A stretch of DNA of 32,911 nt from DATMXS01 sp035561355 (GTDB taxonomy: Bacteria; Acidobacteriota; Terriglobia; Bryobacterales; Bryobacteraceae), in assembly GCA_035561355.1 (NCBI GenBank), contig DATMXS010000150.1, positions 1 through 32,911 on the forward strand, read 5' to 3'. Under the pieces are notes generated by a model that saw nothing but the letters and a program-made list of their open reading frames with translations, was not told where the DNA came from and did no database searches. Positions 15,723 to 27,100 of the stretch are shown here, piece by piece. The position numbers and the translations under genes were made by a program. Positions within the stretch are counted from its first letter, which is position 1. Each line of letters opens with the position of its first letter.

Positions 15723-17708
15723 TCACCCCGTCACCGTCACCCGGTACTTCAATCTGACCAGCTTCCCCGGCTCGAGCACGTGCGGCGTCAACCCCGGGTA
15801 GTTCACGCCCAGAAAACCGTAATTCCTCAGGCACCAGCCGTTCGGGTAGCCGGGGTTGGCGGCGTCGTCTTCGATCCGGAGCCGCGCCGGTTGGGCAAGG
15901 AACTGGCCTTCGAGTTCGGCCCACGTGTGCGGCTGCATGTCCGTGTCTTTTTGCTCGACGCCCTTATCCGTGCGGACCACCGTGCCCAGGCGTGGCGCGA
16001 ACCGGCAGCCGAGGCCGCCGTAGCCCTTGCCTGAGTCGAGCGTACCCTGAATCGTCACCGCCTCTTCCAACGCCTCGAACGAGAGCGCGAGGTCGAATCG
16101 GCCGCCCGGCGCCACTGTGATCCGGACGATCTCGCGGACTACGGCGCGACCGTCCAGTTTCCAGGCGTTCTCCGCATCGATACGGGCCTGCTCCAGACCG
16201 GCCTCGCGCGCGATCCAGTTGACGAACTCCTGGCGCATACGGCCGCGCGGCTCCCAGGTGCTGTGCATCTCACCGTTCACCTGAATGCGCGGCCACATCC
16301 AGCCGATGCCGCGGTGGTGATAGTGGTCCGCCGGGAAATCGTCGGTGACGATGACGCCGCTCGGAGCCCAGACCGGGTGAATGTAGCAGGAACGCGCGTA
16401 CCGTTCGGGAACCCCGGCCGGAAGCTGCGTGCCATAGGCGTATGCGAGCACGGGCTGCCCGTTATGCCGCACCTTGAGCCGACCGTGGCTGTCCTCGATC
16501 GTGAAGCCGGGAGAGAAGCCGGCGGCGATTGCGGCTGGTGTGTGCGCCGCTTTGCGTACGCGCTCCTCGTCCACTTCTACGCCCAGGCCGGGACCGGCAG
16601 GCACCGTTGCATAGCCGTCCCGCACTTCAACAGGACGCTTCAGGAACGAGGTTCCTTCGAGGAACTGCGGTCCGTTGAGCGCCGCGGGATACTTCAGCTC
16701 GTACGCCGCATACAGCTGCAGGGTTGCCGCCAGGGCGACGTCGGGATCCGTGAGGCCGCTGCCCAGGAACATCATCTTATGTTGGAGCACGGTTTCAATC
16801 TGGCGGCGCGCATCCCACAAGCCCCCGGTGCGCGCCGGCTTCATAGCGACGCCGTCGAGGAGCCCCAATGCAATAAACTCCTGAAGCTCGACCGAGGACA
16901 CCACGCCCTCATCCATGAGGATGGGCAGCGCGCGCAGCGCCCGGATCTTCCGAAACGCGGTGAGCCGGTTCGACGCGACCGGTTGTTCGAGCACGTCCAC
17001 GCCGGCCGCCTTCAGCATAGGGGCAGCCTCGATCGCAGTGGCAAGGTCGTAGCCGCCATTGGCGTCCGCCCATAGAAAGCCCTTTGGCGCAAGCTTGCGC
17101 ACGCCGCGGCAGAGTTCGACGTCGAACTTCAGATCCGGCGCAACTTTCGTATTGAAGTTTGCGTATCCGCGCCGATGGCCATCATCGACGAGCTTCTCGA
17201 TCTGATCGAGAGACGTGGTGTTCACGGTCCAGCTCAATAGGATGCGGTCGAGCGGTTTGCGTCCCCAGATTTGGGGGACGCTCTGGTTACGGATGCGGCC
17301 GCAGAGATCGTGGAACGCCAGATCGACGCCCGCCTTCGCGATCGGCATGCCGGTGGAGAACGAGGGCGCGATCGCGCGGTTCATCGCGGCGTGCGCGCCG
17401 GCGATATCGAAAGGGTCGCGGCCGATCAGCACCGGAGCGAGATAGCGCTCCAGCGTCGAGACGACGGACTCCTGCGTTTCGTAGCTCCACGTCGGGATGG
17501 GAACGCTCTGGCCCCAGCCGTACTCGCCGCTTTCCGACGTGAGCTTTACGAAAACAGCCGGGCGGCCCCCCTTGAGGAACTTGAAGTGGCCGACGACGGG
17601 ATAAAGGACCGGGAATACTTCCACACGCGTAATCGGCGGCCCGCCTCCCGGCGGCGCCGCGAATGCGAAGGCCGGCATCTGCAAAACGGCTCTCCTGGTG
17701 ACCTGCAC
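15723..17708 (-). CDS. Fusion: enolase-superfamily (mandelate racemase-like) enzyme + DUF6807 (PmoA-like) domain
   Basis: A 661-residue two-domain protein. Residues about 26-385 form a complete mandelate racemase/muconate lactonizing enzyme-type barrel: candidate base Lys188 (NFNTKVAPD), metal ligands Asp215 (LWADANGG), Glu241 (LEQPV) and Asp266 (LMDEG), and Lys290 (VAMKPARTGG). Such enzymes abstract a proton alpha to a carboxylate, often in sugar-acid dehydration or racemisation. Residues about 402-661 match DUF6807 (formerly PmoA-like), with DHYHHRGIGW at 461-470 and a beta-rich body. The N terminus (MQVTRRAVLQMPAFAFAAPP) looks like a Tat signal with a very short hydrophobic core, so export is uncertain. 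The start is a GTG with no ribosome binding site but a TATAGA hexamer 8 bases upstream. The gene is monocistronic, and the frame is continuous across the domain junction. Confidence 0.85.
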   Translation of the reverse strand: MQVTRRAVLQMPAFAFAAPPGGGPPITRVEVFPVLYPVVGHFKFLKGGRPAVFVKLTSESGEYGWGQSVPIPTWSYETQESVVSTLERYLAPVLIGRDPFDIAGAHAAMNRAIAPSFSTGMPIAKAGVDLAFHDLCGRIRNQSVPQIWGRKPLDRILLSWTVNTTSLDQIEKLVDDGHRRGYANFNTKVAPDLKFDVELCRGVRKLAPKGFLWADANGGYDLATAIEAAPMLKAAGVDVLEQPVASNRLTAFRKIRALRALPILMDEGVVSSVELQEFIALGLLDGVAMKPARTGGLWDARRQIETVLQHKMMFLGSGLTDPDVALAATLQLYAAYELKYPAALNGPQFLEGTSFLKRPVEVRDGYATVPAGPGLGVEVDEERVRKAAHTPAAIAAGFSPGFTIEDSHGRLKVRHNGQPVLAYAYGTQLPAGVPERYARSCYIHPVWAPSGVIVTDDFPADHYHHRGIGWMWPRIQVNGEMHSTWEPRGRMRQEFVNWIAREAGLEQARIDAENAWKLDGRAVVREIVRITVAPGGRFDLALSFEALEEAVTIQGTLDSGKGYGGLGCRFAPRLGTVVRTDKGVEQKDTDMQPHTWAELEGQFLAQPARLRIEDDAANPGYPNGWCLRNYGFLGVNYPGLTPHVLEPGKLVRLKYRVTVTG

Positions 17709-17716
17709 TTCACGAT

Positions 17717-17722
17717 TCTATA
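17717..17722 (-). promoter_or_regulatory. Candidate -10 element TATAGA of the enolase-DUF6807 gene
   Basis: The minus-strand hexamer TATAGA is followed by exactly 8 bases before the GTG at 17706-17708. The same spacing is seen at mtaB and at the gene starting at 23042. It suggests a leaderless transcript. No ribosome binding site is present. The rest of the 261-bp divergent spacer (17709-17969) shows no gene. Confidence 0.4.
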
Positions 17723-17969
17723 TGACCGCGCAGTAAGAACCGCGATTGTGTCAGACTGTGGCTACTCAGTGGAGGAAGAAGTCGCATGAGGTGCTTTCCA
17801 TTCTTGCGTGCGCCGCCGCTGCGCCGCAGGCATCCCAGCAACTTTCAGCTAACGATGCACTGCTCTCGATCGTACTGCCGCCGTCGCTTTTGAGAATCTA
17901 CCTGATCGCAACGGTTTTTCCGCGTAATACTGTAGGGCGAACATTGAACAGACGTCGAGGAGCAGCAAT

Positions 17970-18428
17970 ATGCAGAAACTGACATTCTCCACGGCGATAG
18001 ACGCACCGGCGGAGCGCGTTTGGCAAGTCATGCTCGAAGACGCCACCTACCGGGAGTGGACCAGCGCATTCTCCGAAGGCTCATATGCCGTCACGGACTG
18101 GAAAGAGGGGAGCAAGGCTCTGTTCTTGACGCCGGAGGGGGATGGGATGGTGAGCAGGATCGCCGTTCACCGGCCGAACGAGTTCCTGTCCATCGAGCAT
18201 CTCGGAGCCGTCTCCAAGGGCGTGGAAGACACAGAAAGCGATGCGGTAAGGGGCTGGGCCGGCGCTCGCGAAAACTATTCGCTGACCGAGTCCGGCAGCG
18301 GCGTCACGCTGACCGTCGAGATGGACGCCACAGACGAATACAGGAAGTACTTCGAGGAAACCTGGCCTAAGGCTCTCGCCAAGCTCAAGCAGGTTTGCGA
18401 GCGCGAGGCTGCCAGGTCAGCGGGTTGA
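17970..18428 (+). CDS. SRPBCC / AHSA1-like domain protein
   Basis: A 152-residue protein with the START/Bet v1-like (SRPBCC) pattern, a hydrophobic-ligand cavity fold. It starts MQKLTFSTAIDAPAERVWQV (the usual I-x-A-P-x-x-V-W motif) and then has YREWTSAFSEGS, a central W/G-rich strand (DWKEGSKALF) and a long C-terminal helix (YFEETWPKALAKLKQVCERE). The ligand and pathway cannot be read from sequence. GAGGAG lies 7 bases upstream of the ATG. It is convergent with the DinB-like gene, an association often seen for these two families. Confidence 0.85.
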   Translation: MQKLTFSTAIDAPAERVWQVMLEDATYREWTSAFSEGSYAVTDWKEGSKALFLTPEGDGMVSRIAVHRPNEFLSIEHLGAVSKGVEDTESDAVRGWAGARENYSLTESGSGVTLTVEMDATDEYRKYFEETWPKALAKLKQVCEREAARSAG

Positions 18429-18528
18429 GTTCTCGCTAGACCGCCTCGGATTGATTGCCGAACTTGGCGCATAGACGCTGCAGATCAAACACGATCCCCG
18501 CGATGGCAATCGACGGTAACTCCCCCGA

Positions 18529-18552
18529 GACCGTTTCAGCGACCGTTTCAGC
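18529..18552. repeat. Perfect 12-bp tandem duplication GACCGTTTCAGC x2
   Basis: Two exact adjacent copies lie in the 132-bp gap between two convergent genes, just downstream of the DinB-like stop. The repeat is most simply a slippage duplication. No function is evident. Confidence 0.7.
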
Positions 18553-18560
18553 GAGCGCCT

Positions 18561-19109
18561 CTATCGTTGGCTGGCTTCTCCCGCCCCAACTCTCCTGTTG
18601 AAATCCCCTGACCGGTTTCGGGGAATGCTCAGCGATTGCCACCGGTCATGCGCCAAATGCTTCGCCAACAGCACAATCTGTCCCACATGGTGTGCGTAGT
18701 GCGCCACCTGACGGTTGATCGCCTGCATCACCGAGTGAGGTTCTCCGCGAATCGTAACTGTACGTGTCAGATCCGCGTCCGAAAGCGGTTCCAGGGCTGC
18801 GAAAACATGGTTCCAGCCGTCCGCCCAGATATTGAGCACCGCCTCGCGCGTGGCTGGCGGATCGACGAATTCGCTATCCCGATTGCGGCTGGGCTTTTCG
18901 CCGTCCGTCGTCAGAAAATCAGCCCAGCGGGATCGCATGTTGCCCGCCATGTGCTTGACGATGATCGCGATTGAGTTCGACTCCTCGTCGAGCTGTTCGA
19001 ACAGCTGCTCGTCCGTCAACTGCTCCATCGCGCGCTCGGCAAGCCTCTTGTAATACCGGAACAGCTCCAGCGAATCTCCCAGATAAGAAGTCGTGAACTG
19101 TAATGCCAT
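18561..19109 (-). CDS. DinB-superfamily protein (DUF1572-like)
   Basis: A 182-residue four-helix-bundle protein resembling DUF1572 in the DinB/YfiT superfamily of putative metal-dependent hydrolases or thiol S-transferases. The candidate metal-binding histidines are His53 (VKHMAGNMRSRW) and His137, His140 and His141 (HYAHHVGQIVLLAKHL). The start MALQFTTSYLGDSLELFRYY and the end LSIPRNRSGDFN are typical of the family. AGGAGC lies immediately upstream of the ATG. The substrate is unknown; members often act in detoxification or stress responses. It is transcribed away from a 257-bp spacer (19110-19366) in which I see no gene. Confidence 0.85.
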   Translation of the reverse strand: MALQFTTSYLGDSLELFRYYKRLAERAMEQLTDEQLFEQLDEESNSIAIIVKHMAGNMRSRWADFLTTDGEKPSRNRDSEFVDPPATREAVLNIWADGWNHVFAALEPLSDADLTRTVTIRGEPHSVMQAINRQVAHYAHHVGQIVLLAKHLAHDRWQSLSIPRNRSGDFNRRVGAGEASQR

Positions 19110-19366
19110 GCTCCTATGCCTCTCGCCTTCGGATCGGACCGAACCTCACGCCCAGTCACACTGAGCCCGGGAAAACACCTCCCAGAAGTACCCGCCGGCC
19201 TGAACAGATCCCGATTACATACAGAGCCGCGACGCTTTACAAAGCGGCAGCGCATTCGGACGATTCGAAGCCAATCGCCCGAACAACCAACAAGCCCGCG
19301 GACGCAAACTCGGAACCCGCATCGGCTGCCGTGAACAACCGGCCGCTTCCGCGCTGCCTCGCTCCC

Positions 19367-19930
19367 TTAAAGGATGAGGGCTTCCTCCCGTCGGATCTGC
19401 CCTGAGATCTTGGGTCGCCGGTCCTGCGCGAGCGTCTGGCGGAGTCTCGGGAACACCTCCCGTTCCTCCTCCTCGACATGGCGGCGGACCAGGTTCTGAA
19501 GCGCACGGGCCGGCTCGCTCCAGTCCTCACCGGACTTCAGCAGTTCCTCGAGCCTGAACAGGAAGATCTTCATATCTGCGTGCTCGTCATAGAGATGCTT
19601 GCTCTGCTGGCTCGTTTGACCCTCGGCGTACAGGATTGGGTACACGATATCCTCTTCCGCCATCGCGTGCTTGGCCAGCTTGCGCTTGAGCATCAGAAAC
19701 ATGCGGGATCGATTCACCCGCGAGCCTGCGGGCGTGGCAACCATCTCGTCCAGGATGGACATGATCTGCCGGTGGTCCCTGATGAGACGTTCGAACGGAT
19801 CCTCGCCGGTGCGAGTCCACCCGGTTGCAGCCGCTACCAGCGGAGGCAGCAGCCTGCTCCCCACGACCCCTGCGGCAACGCCTCCGATCAGCATGGCGAC
19901 GTCGCGCCCGGTACTTTGATGTGTCCGCAT
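19367..19930 (-). CDS. Hemerythrin HHE-domain protein with N-terminal membrane segment
   Basis: A 187-residue protein from the ATG at 19928-19930, which has a good GAGGAGG upstream; the open frame extends further but without this signal. Residues about 11-35 are hydrophobic (MLIGGVAAGVVGSRLLPPLV), a likely membrane anchor. A hemerythrin-like four-helix bundle follows with the expected di-iron ligands: His53 (LIRDHRQIM), His88 and Glu92 (KHAMAEED), His112 and/or His117 (KHLYDEHADM), His151 and Glu155 (RRHVEEEERE). Such domains bind O2, NO or iron and are linked to oxidative or nitrosative stress. Its position between the DinB-like gene and asnB does not narrow its role. Confidence 0.88.
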   Translation of the reverse strand: MRTHQSTGRDVAMLIGGVAAGVVGSRLLPPLVAAATGWTRTGEDPFERLIRDHRQIMSILDEMVATPAGSRVNRSRMFLMLKRKLAKHAMAEEDIVYPILYAEGQTSQQSKHLYDEHADMKIFLFRLEELLKSGEDWSEPARALQNLVRRHVEEEEREVFPRLRQTLAQDRRPKISGQIRREEALIL

Positions 19931-20100
19931 GACAGTCCTCCTCAGATCTGAGCTGGATGTTAAGCGGCAGTGGAACCTGCCAAATTGTCGGGCGTCAAGT
20001 GCATCCCGCCCGCCCCTCGATGCCCTCAGTATAGCCACCCTGGGGCATGGGGCGTTTCTGCGGAAAAAGACTGGAGCCCCCAGCGGCTCAGAACCAAAAC

Positions 20101-21987
<1,887 letters not shown>

Positions 21988-22042
21988 GAGTGGTTACTTC
22001 TAGCGTAACGTATGGAACCGCGGCCACGTTAAGCTGTTAACA

Positions 22043-22951
22043 ATGCTTCGAGCCGCGGTTTTCATGATCGCTTCCGCATGGGCGTTCGCCGCCCCGGCGC
22101 CCACCTTGTTGCGGCACACGGTTCCGGCCGCGGCGGTCGTCGCAGGTGTGCGAGTGACCGACGTCCGCGACACCGCGTTCGGCCGGTTCCTGTTGAAGGA
22201 GTTCGCCGGCGAAGGCCCGGAGTTCGAAAACTTCGTCAAGGCGACCGGGTTCGATCCGCGGCGCGACATTCAAGAACTGCTCTACTCCGCCCCTGTGGGT
22301 GACGGCTGGCTGATCGCCGCGCGGGGCACGTTCCCCGCGGATCGGCTGATCATGCTCGGCAAACTGGCCGGCGCGGAGATCACTCCTGTTCAAGGGATAC
22401 AGATGGTGAACACCGCGAAAGCCGCCGCATCGCCTTTAGGCAAGCCGATGGCGTTCGCGTTTCTCGATGCCAATACGGCTGTCGCAGGAGACGAGCGGAG
22501 CGTTCGCCAGGCGATCACGCGACGCCGGATCGCCGGCGGACCCGCTCCTCAGATGGCGACCCGCGCCACGCAACTCGCCGGCGTCTGGCCGGCATGGTTC
22601 GTCGCAAACGATTTTTCAATGATCAGCGGATCCACGCCGCTTTCCTCCGGGATGCAGAAGATGGTGCAGCGGGCATCGGGCGGGTTCCGCTTCGGCGACA
22701 CGGTGGGCTTGAATGCCGAACTGATCGCCCGGACGGTCAACGACGCGAAAACGCTGGCGGAGTTCCTGCGCTTCCTGAGCAAAGCGGGCGAGGGCGCGAC
22801 AGATCCGCAAGCCGCCGCAATCGCGCAGATGCTCTCGACCGCGGAAGTATCCGTCGCGGCGACGTCGGTGAAGATCGGGCTGACCATTCCTGAGTCTGTG
22901 CTCGAAGCGTTCGTCACCGAAAGCCGGTTGGAGGAGCCTGCCGGACCTTAA
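22043..22951 (+). CDS. Secreted protein of unknown function, paralogue A
   Basis: A 302-residue protein with a cleavable signal peptide (MLRAAVFMIASAWAFA, likely cut after about residue 17) and no family I recognise. It aligns by eye with the next gene: GVRVTDVRDTAFGRFLLKEF at residues 35-54 occupies the same positions as the counterpart there. A second shared block is AGDERSVRQAITRRRIAGG (149-167), followed by PAWFVAN (184-190). The fold seems alpha/beta with repeated 'value-per-residue' helices, but no catalytic motif stands out. There is no Shine-Dalgarno; the upstream sequence is AT-rich (GTTAAGCTGTTAACA). It is divergent from asnB. Confidence 0.78.
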   Translation: MLRAAVFMIASAWAFAAPAPTLLRHTVPAAAVVAGVRVTDVRDTAFGRFLLKEFAGEGPEFENFVKATGFDPRRDIQELLYSAPVGDGWLIAARGTFPADRLIMLGKLAGAEITPVQGIQMVNTAKAAASPLGKPMAFAFLDANTAVAGDERSVRQAITRRRIAGGPAPQMATRATQLAGVWPAWFVANDFSMISGSTPLSSGMQKMVQRASGGFRFGDTVGLNAELIARTVNDAKTLAEFLRFLSKAGEGATDPQAAAIAQMLSTAEVSVAATSVKIGLTIPESVLEAFVTESRLEEPAGP

Positions 22952-23027
22952 GGGCCCGGACCATGCTGCCCTGTCAAGCCAAATTGAAGGTGTAACCCGG
23001 CACGGTCCGTTACTCTGGCGGGTGGGG

Positions 23028-23033
23028 TATAAT
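23028..23033 (+). promoter_or_regulatory. Perfect -10 element TATAAT of paralogue B
   Basis: A consensus TATAAT is followed by exactly 8 bases and the ATG at 23042. There is no ribosome binding site between them, so the mRNA should be leaderless or nearly so. It also means paralogue B has its own promoter, separate from paralogue A 90 bp upstream. Confidence 0.6.
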
Positions 23034-23041
23034 CGCCGCCA

Positions 23042-24043
23042 ATGCGCGCCTTCGTTTGCTCGATGCTCTTAGCGCTCGCCGCGGCTTTTGCCCAGCAGTC
23101 GCTCCCGCTCGATCCTCTGCCACCCAACACCGTCGCCATAATCGGCGTGAACCTTGCTGCGCTGCGCGGCTCGGCAATCGGACAGTCCATCATGGCGGAA
23201 CTGAAGGAAGACAAGCGCCTGCCTGAAAAAGCGCGTGACGCGATCGCCGGGATTGACGAGATTCTGATTGCCCGGCCCTCAGGCAGGAATCAGCGGCAGA
23301 ACGGCCTGGTGCTGATGAAGATGAGTTGCCGGGAGGACAGCATGACCGTTCTGCTGGGCGACCGGCAACCCACGGTCAGCTCATGGAGCGGCACTCGCGT
23401 CATGACCGTGATCCGCGAAGGGCAGCCGTTCTCGATCGCGTGCCTGAAGCCCGACATCGTCGCTGGCGGCGACCCGGAGTCTCTCAAGTGGGCGCTCGGG
23501 CGTCGCATCGGTGGGCGCACGCTCAGCCCGGACCTCGCGTCTGCCGCCGCGGTGCTCCGCAGTTCCCATGACATCTGGCTCGTCGCGAACGCGAACATGT
23601 CGGAACTCGCGTCGCAGTTGCCGCAACAACAGGCCGCCGCGCTCGCGAAAGCGCCGCTGGTGCAGGCGATCCGCCAGATCAGCGGAGGGGCGAAACTCTC
23701 CAACGGCATAAACATCGCCATGAACATCACGGCGAAGACCGCCCAGGACGCTGAAACGATGGCAGGCGGCATGATGATGTTTGCCGGGATGCTGAAATCC
23801 AATCCCAAGCAGGCGAAACAGTATGCTCCACTGCTCGAAAGCCTGAACATCGCGGCTCACGGTGAAACGATGGAAATGTCCCTGCACCTCACGGAGCAGC
23901 AACTGGCGGCGATCTCGAGCCAGGTGAGATCGCGCCCCGGGGCTAGCGCCGTTGCGGCAACGCCGGTACGGCAACCGCAGGCCACGGGCGAGATCAAGGT
24001 TTATTCCTCGGAGAAGGACATGGGAGTCGTCACGCTGCCGTAA
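23042..24043 (+). CDS. Secreted protein of unknown function, paralogue B
   Basis: A 333-residue protein with a signal peptide (MRAFVCSMLLALAAAFAQ, likely cut after about residue 17). It is a diverged tandem copy of the gene before it: GVNLAALRGSAIGQSIMAEL (35-54), AGGDPESLKWALGRRIGG (141-158) and DIWLVANANM (177-186) match paralogue A in order and spacing. The C-terminal 40 residues (from about 295) are Ala/Pro/Val-rich and absent from A. I do not recognise the family and see no catalytic motif. The product is probably periplasmic or outer-surface. The stop is followed at once by three hairpins. Confidence 0.78.
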   Translation: MRAFVCSMLLALAAAFAQQSLPLDPLPPNTVAIIGVNLAALRGSAIGQSIMAELKEDKRLPEKARDAIAGIDEILIARPSGRNQRQNGLVLMKMSCREDSMTVLLGDRQPTVSSWSGTRVMTVIREGQPFSIACLKPDIVAGGDPESLKWALGRRIGGRTLSPDLASAAAVLRSSHDIWLVANANMSELASQLPQQQAAALAKAPLVQAIRQISGGAKLSNGINIAMNITAKTAQDAETMAGGMMMFAGMLKSNPKQAKQYAPLLESLNIAAHGETMEMSLHLTEQQLAAISSQVRSRPGASAVAATPVRQPQATGEIKVYSSEKDMGVVTLP

Positions 24044-24044
24044 G

Positions 24045-24104
24045 GCGGGCGCCCTCGCCCGCGAACCGGTTCCCCAGCCGGTTCAGCCGGGCGGCCAGCC
24101 CGGC
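24045..24104 (+). terminator. Three consecutive hairpins after paralogue B
   Basis: Three perfect 7-bp stems lie end to end directly after the TAA: GCGGGCG/CGCCCGC (24045-24051 with 24056-24062), GAACCGG/CCGGTTC (24063-24069 with 24078-24084) and GCCGGGC/GCCCGGC (24086-24092 with 24098-24104). No T-tract follows. They lie between convergent genes and may act as a two-way transcription barrier or protect the 3' ends of mRNAs. Confidence 0.6.
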
Positions 24105-24154
24105 CGGTGACTTGCGGCGTGGGGACACACTGGAAGCATGCGTCCACGGCCTCA

Positions 24155-27100
24155 TTACTGCACCTGGATGAACACCGGCAGGCTGCTCTTGCCGCCGATC
24201 TCAAGGACCACCGGGTAGCGGCCCGCCGGTTTCCCCGCCGGCACACGCGCGTTCACTTGGTAAAGCCCGACGTAATTCCCGTTCAGCCCGGCATACGGTA
24301 CATCCGTAAGCGGCTGGCCGTCGAGGAACACCGTCACCGGCCGATCCGTTTCTTGGCCGCGTTCGGTCGCGTGGACTGAGCCTAAGCCGGTGGCGTAGAT
24401 CTCGACGTATTCGCCCCCGCGCGCGGGACGCGCGTTGGTCTTGACACTCTCGCCGGCCACGTGGATCGCGCCGACTTTCGCGCCAGGATCGTCGAAGATT
24501 GCGGGCGCGACCTGGTCCACAGTAACAACCATCGGCGCCGATTCGCCGACCGAACCGAGCGAAGTATTCACGACGATGATTTCGTTCGAACCGACCGGCG
24601 TTCCGGCCGGCATCACGAAATTGATCTGGAGCGGGCTGACGTAGAGCAGCGGAACCGGGAGGCCCTTGACGAGCACCTGAACGCGGCCCAATTCGAACGG
24701 AAGCGGGATTCTGGATGCGTACGCTTCCGCGGTGGCCAGATTGACGCCAAACAGCGATGCGAGCGAGCCGGGTGCAGTGCCCGGAAGAAATGACGCCGCG
24801 TTCACCACTCCCCTGGCCTCGAAAGCCGGACGGCTCCAGGCATAAGCGATGCCGCTTGAGGCCGCGCCCTCAACGGTGACCTTCAACTCGTTCAAGGGTG
24901 AATCGCCCGGAGTCCACCGGAACTGCACGAGACCGTTCTCGTCCGATACGGCCGAGTTCTGATCGAGTTGCCCGCCGGTTCTGACAGAAGCGTTGACGCG
25001 AATGCCCGGGTAGGGCAGATTGTTCCGATCCACTACGCGCAGTACCAGCGGATCGAGCAGCGTCGTATTTGGCCGCGCGATCTGGTTGCCGCCGGAGATC
25101 AGCGTGACCTTCAGTTCAGATGCGGAGTCTAGCACCTGGATGTTCGAGCGCACCGTCTCATATACGCCGTCCGAGGGCGTCGCAACCAGTTCCTCCACAC
25201 CAACCCGGAGCCCGTCCAAAGTGAACGTTGCGGATGTCGCGCCGGCGGGAATCGTAACCGACGCCGGGGCGTTCGTGACTCCTGTCCCCCTATTCAGTGA
25301 GACGGTCAGATTCGCCTCGGATGGCGTCTCGACCGTGATCTTGGCCGTCACCGAACCGCCGCGCAGCACGCCCGCGGCGGGGAAAGTGGAGAGGTGCATC
25401 GCACGGCGCAGCGTCGTCTCGCCACTGGCACGGCCCTGTGCGGCTTGCTCGAAGTACGGCTCGAACATCGTGCGGAAGCGGTTGATCTTCTCGAGGTCGC
25501 CATCCGCCGGCTGCTGGTCCTTCGGGACGACCAGAATGAATGCCAGCCGGAACCGCTTCTGCGAAACGGTCTGATCGGGGATGCGGCGGCCGTACCGGCT
25601 CAGCAATTCGCCGATGTCCACGTTGCGCCGCTCGCCCGTAAGGGCGACGTTGAGCGCCGGATGCCGGCTGTTCGAAACGGGCCCGCTTGCGTTGCGGGCA
25701 TTCGCCACATAGAACATTGGGTGCGCAGTCATGACGTCTTCCGGCGCGCGCAAGCCCATCAGATACTGATCGAGCCCCGAATAGACCTCCGTGGCGCGTG
25801 TCGTCAGGAATCCTCCGGAGCCGTTGTCCTGGATCTTATTCCCTTCGAGCAGAGAAGCTTCCGAGTTGAAATTGAAGCTCCAGTGCGATGCGCCGAAGCC
25901 GAGCATCGGCGAGTAGTCGGGATCGCCGTTGGGGTCCGCAACGCTGGCGTAGGCCATCCACAGGTGCCCAACCTCGTGCGCCAAAACGCCTATGGAAGTG
26001 TCCGTTCCACGGCCGAGATTCCACAGCTTTGTGTTCAACAAGTCGTCCGGGTACTGGCCCGGATAGGCCATGTGAATCAGCGCCTGCAGGCGCGAGGGTG
26101 ACCCGAACTCCTTGCCAAAATCCACCTGGGTATCGCCGTTGCCGCTGAACCCAACCCGGATCGGGCGCGTGGAAGCGAGCGAGTTGCCGCTGTCCGCCAT
26201 GCGCAGACCGTTGAAGATCACCAGGTAATCGTAAGCATCATCATGCGTCGCATAAAACTTCTGCGCGATCGTGACGAAATCGAGCTCGTCGCTCGTCCCG
26301 AAGCGCTCTCCGATCGAACCTGATAAGCTGCCCGCCACCGGGTTCGTGAGATCGACGACATTGGTGTTCCCGGTCAGCCCCCCCGGCGCGATGCCGACCA
26401 CCGCCGCGTTCGGCGAACTCGACCACCACGCGAACTCGACTTTCCCGTCCGGGTACAGCCGCAACTGGAAAGTGTGCGACCCTGACGGTCCAGTAGGCGT
26501 CCACTCAGGTACGCCGACCCACGAAATCACAACCCGCGAACTGGACGTCAAAACCCGAACCCCCTGAGAGGACGTGCTGGGGTCCAGATCGTCAAACAGA
26601 GCCGCGATCCGCGGCGGGCCGGAGTTGAAGCGCCCGAGCGAGCGCTCCGAACTGGAAGTATCCCATGCCCCAAACGTCAGGTTGCCATCGGAGTTGATGA
26701 ACACGTCCCCGTACTGCCGGCCGAAGAAGGGAAAGCGGAATGGAAGCGTCAACAACTGCGCCTCGTCATCCCCGAAATCGGGAACCTTTTGGCCGCCCGT
26801 TTCAGCCTGAGCATCATAGGAGCCAGGTCCACTCGACACTGAGTACGCGGCCGCATTCGCCCCGGAAGGCGTGAACGTCACCGTGCGGCCGTTCAGGTCG
26901 AAGGTGTTGGGCACCGCCACCACGCCATCGCTCGCTTCGACGATTGCGATGTCTCCGGCGTCGGGGCGCGTGGCGTAAACCGGACCCGCGGCGACTCCCG
27001 CCGTGCCCACCCCCGCCGAGCGTGTGCCCGAGCGCAGGCGTGCGCGGTGTGCCACATTCCGCTTGTGCCGGTAAAGCTCTTCCTGGAGTCTGCCTCGGTA

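Noticed and set aside
18436..18642. 68-residue minus-strand frame overlapping the end of the DinB-like gene, with an AETVAETV repeat
   Set aside because: The repeat is just the 12-bp DNA duplication read in frame; there is no ribosome site, and the DinB-like protein already ends at the usual place for its family.
19233..19246. Palindrome CGCTTTACAAAGCG in the spacer between the hemerythrin and DinB-like genes
   Set aside because: It is short, 120 bp from the nearest stop and has no T-tract, so neither a terminator nor an operator can be supported.
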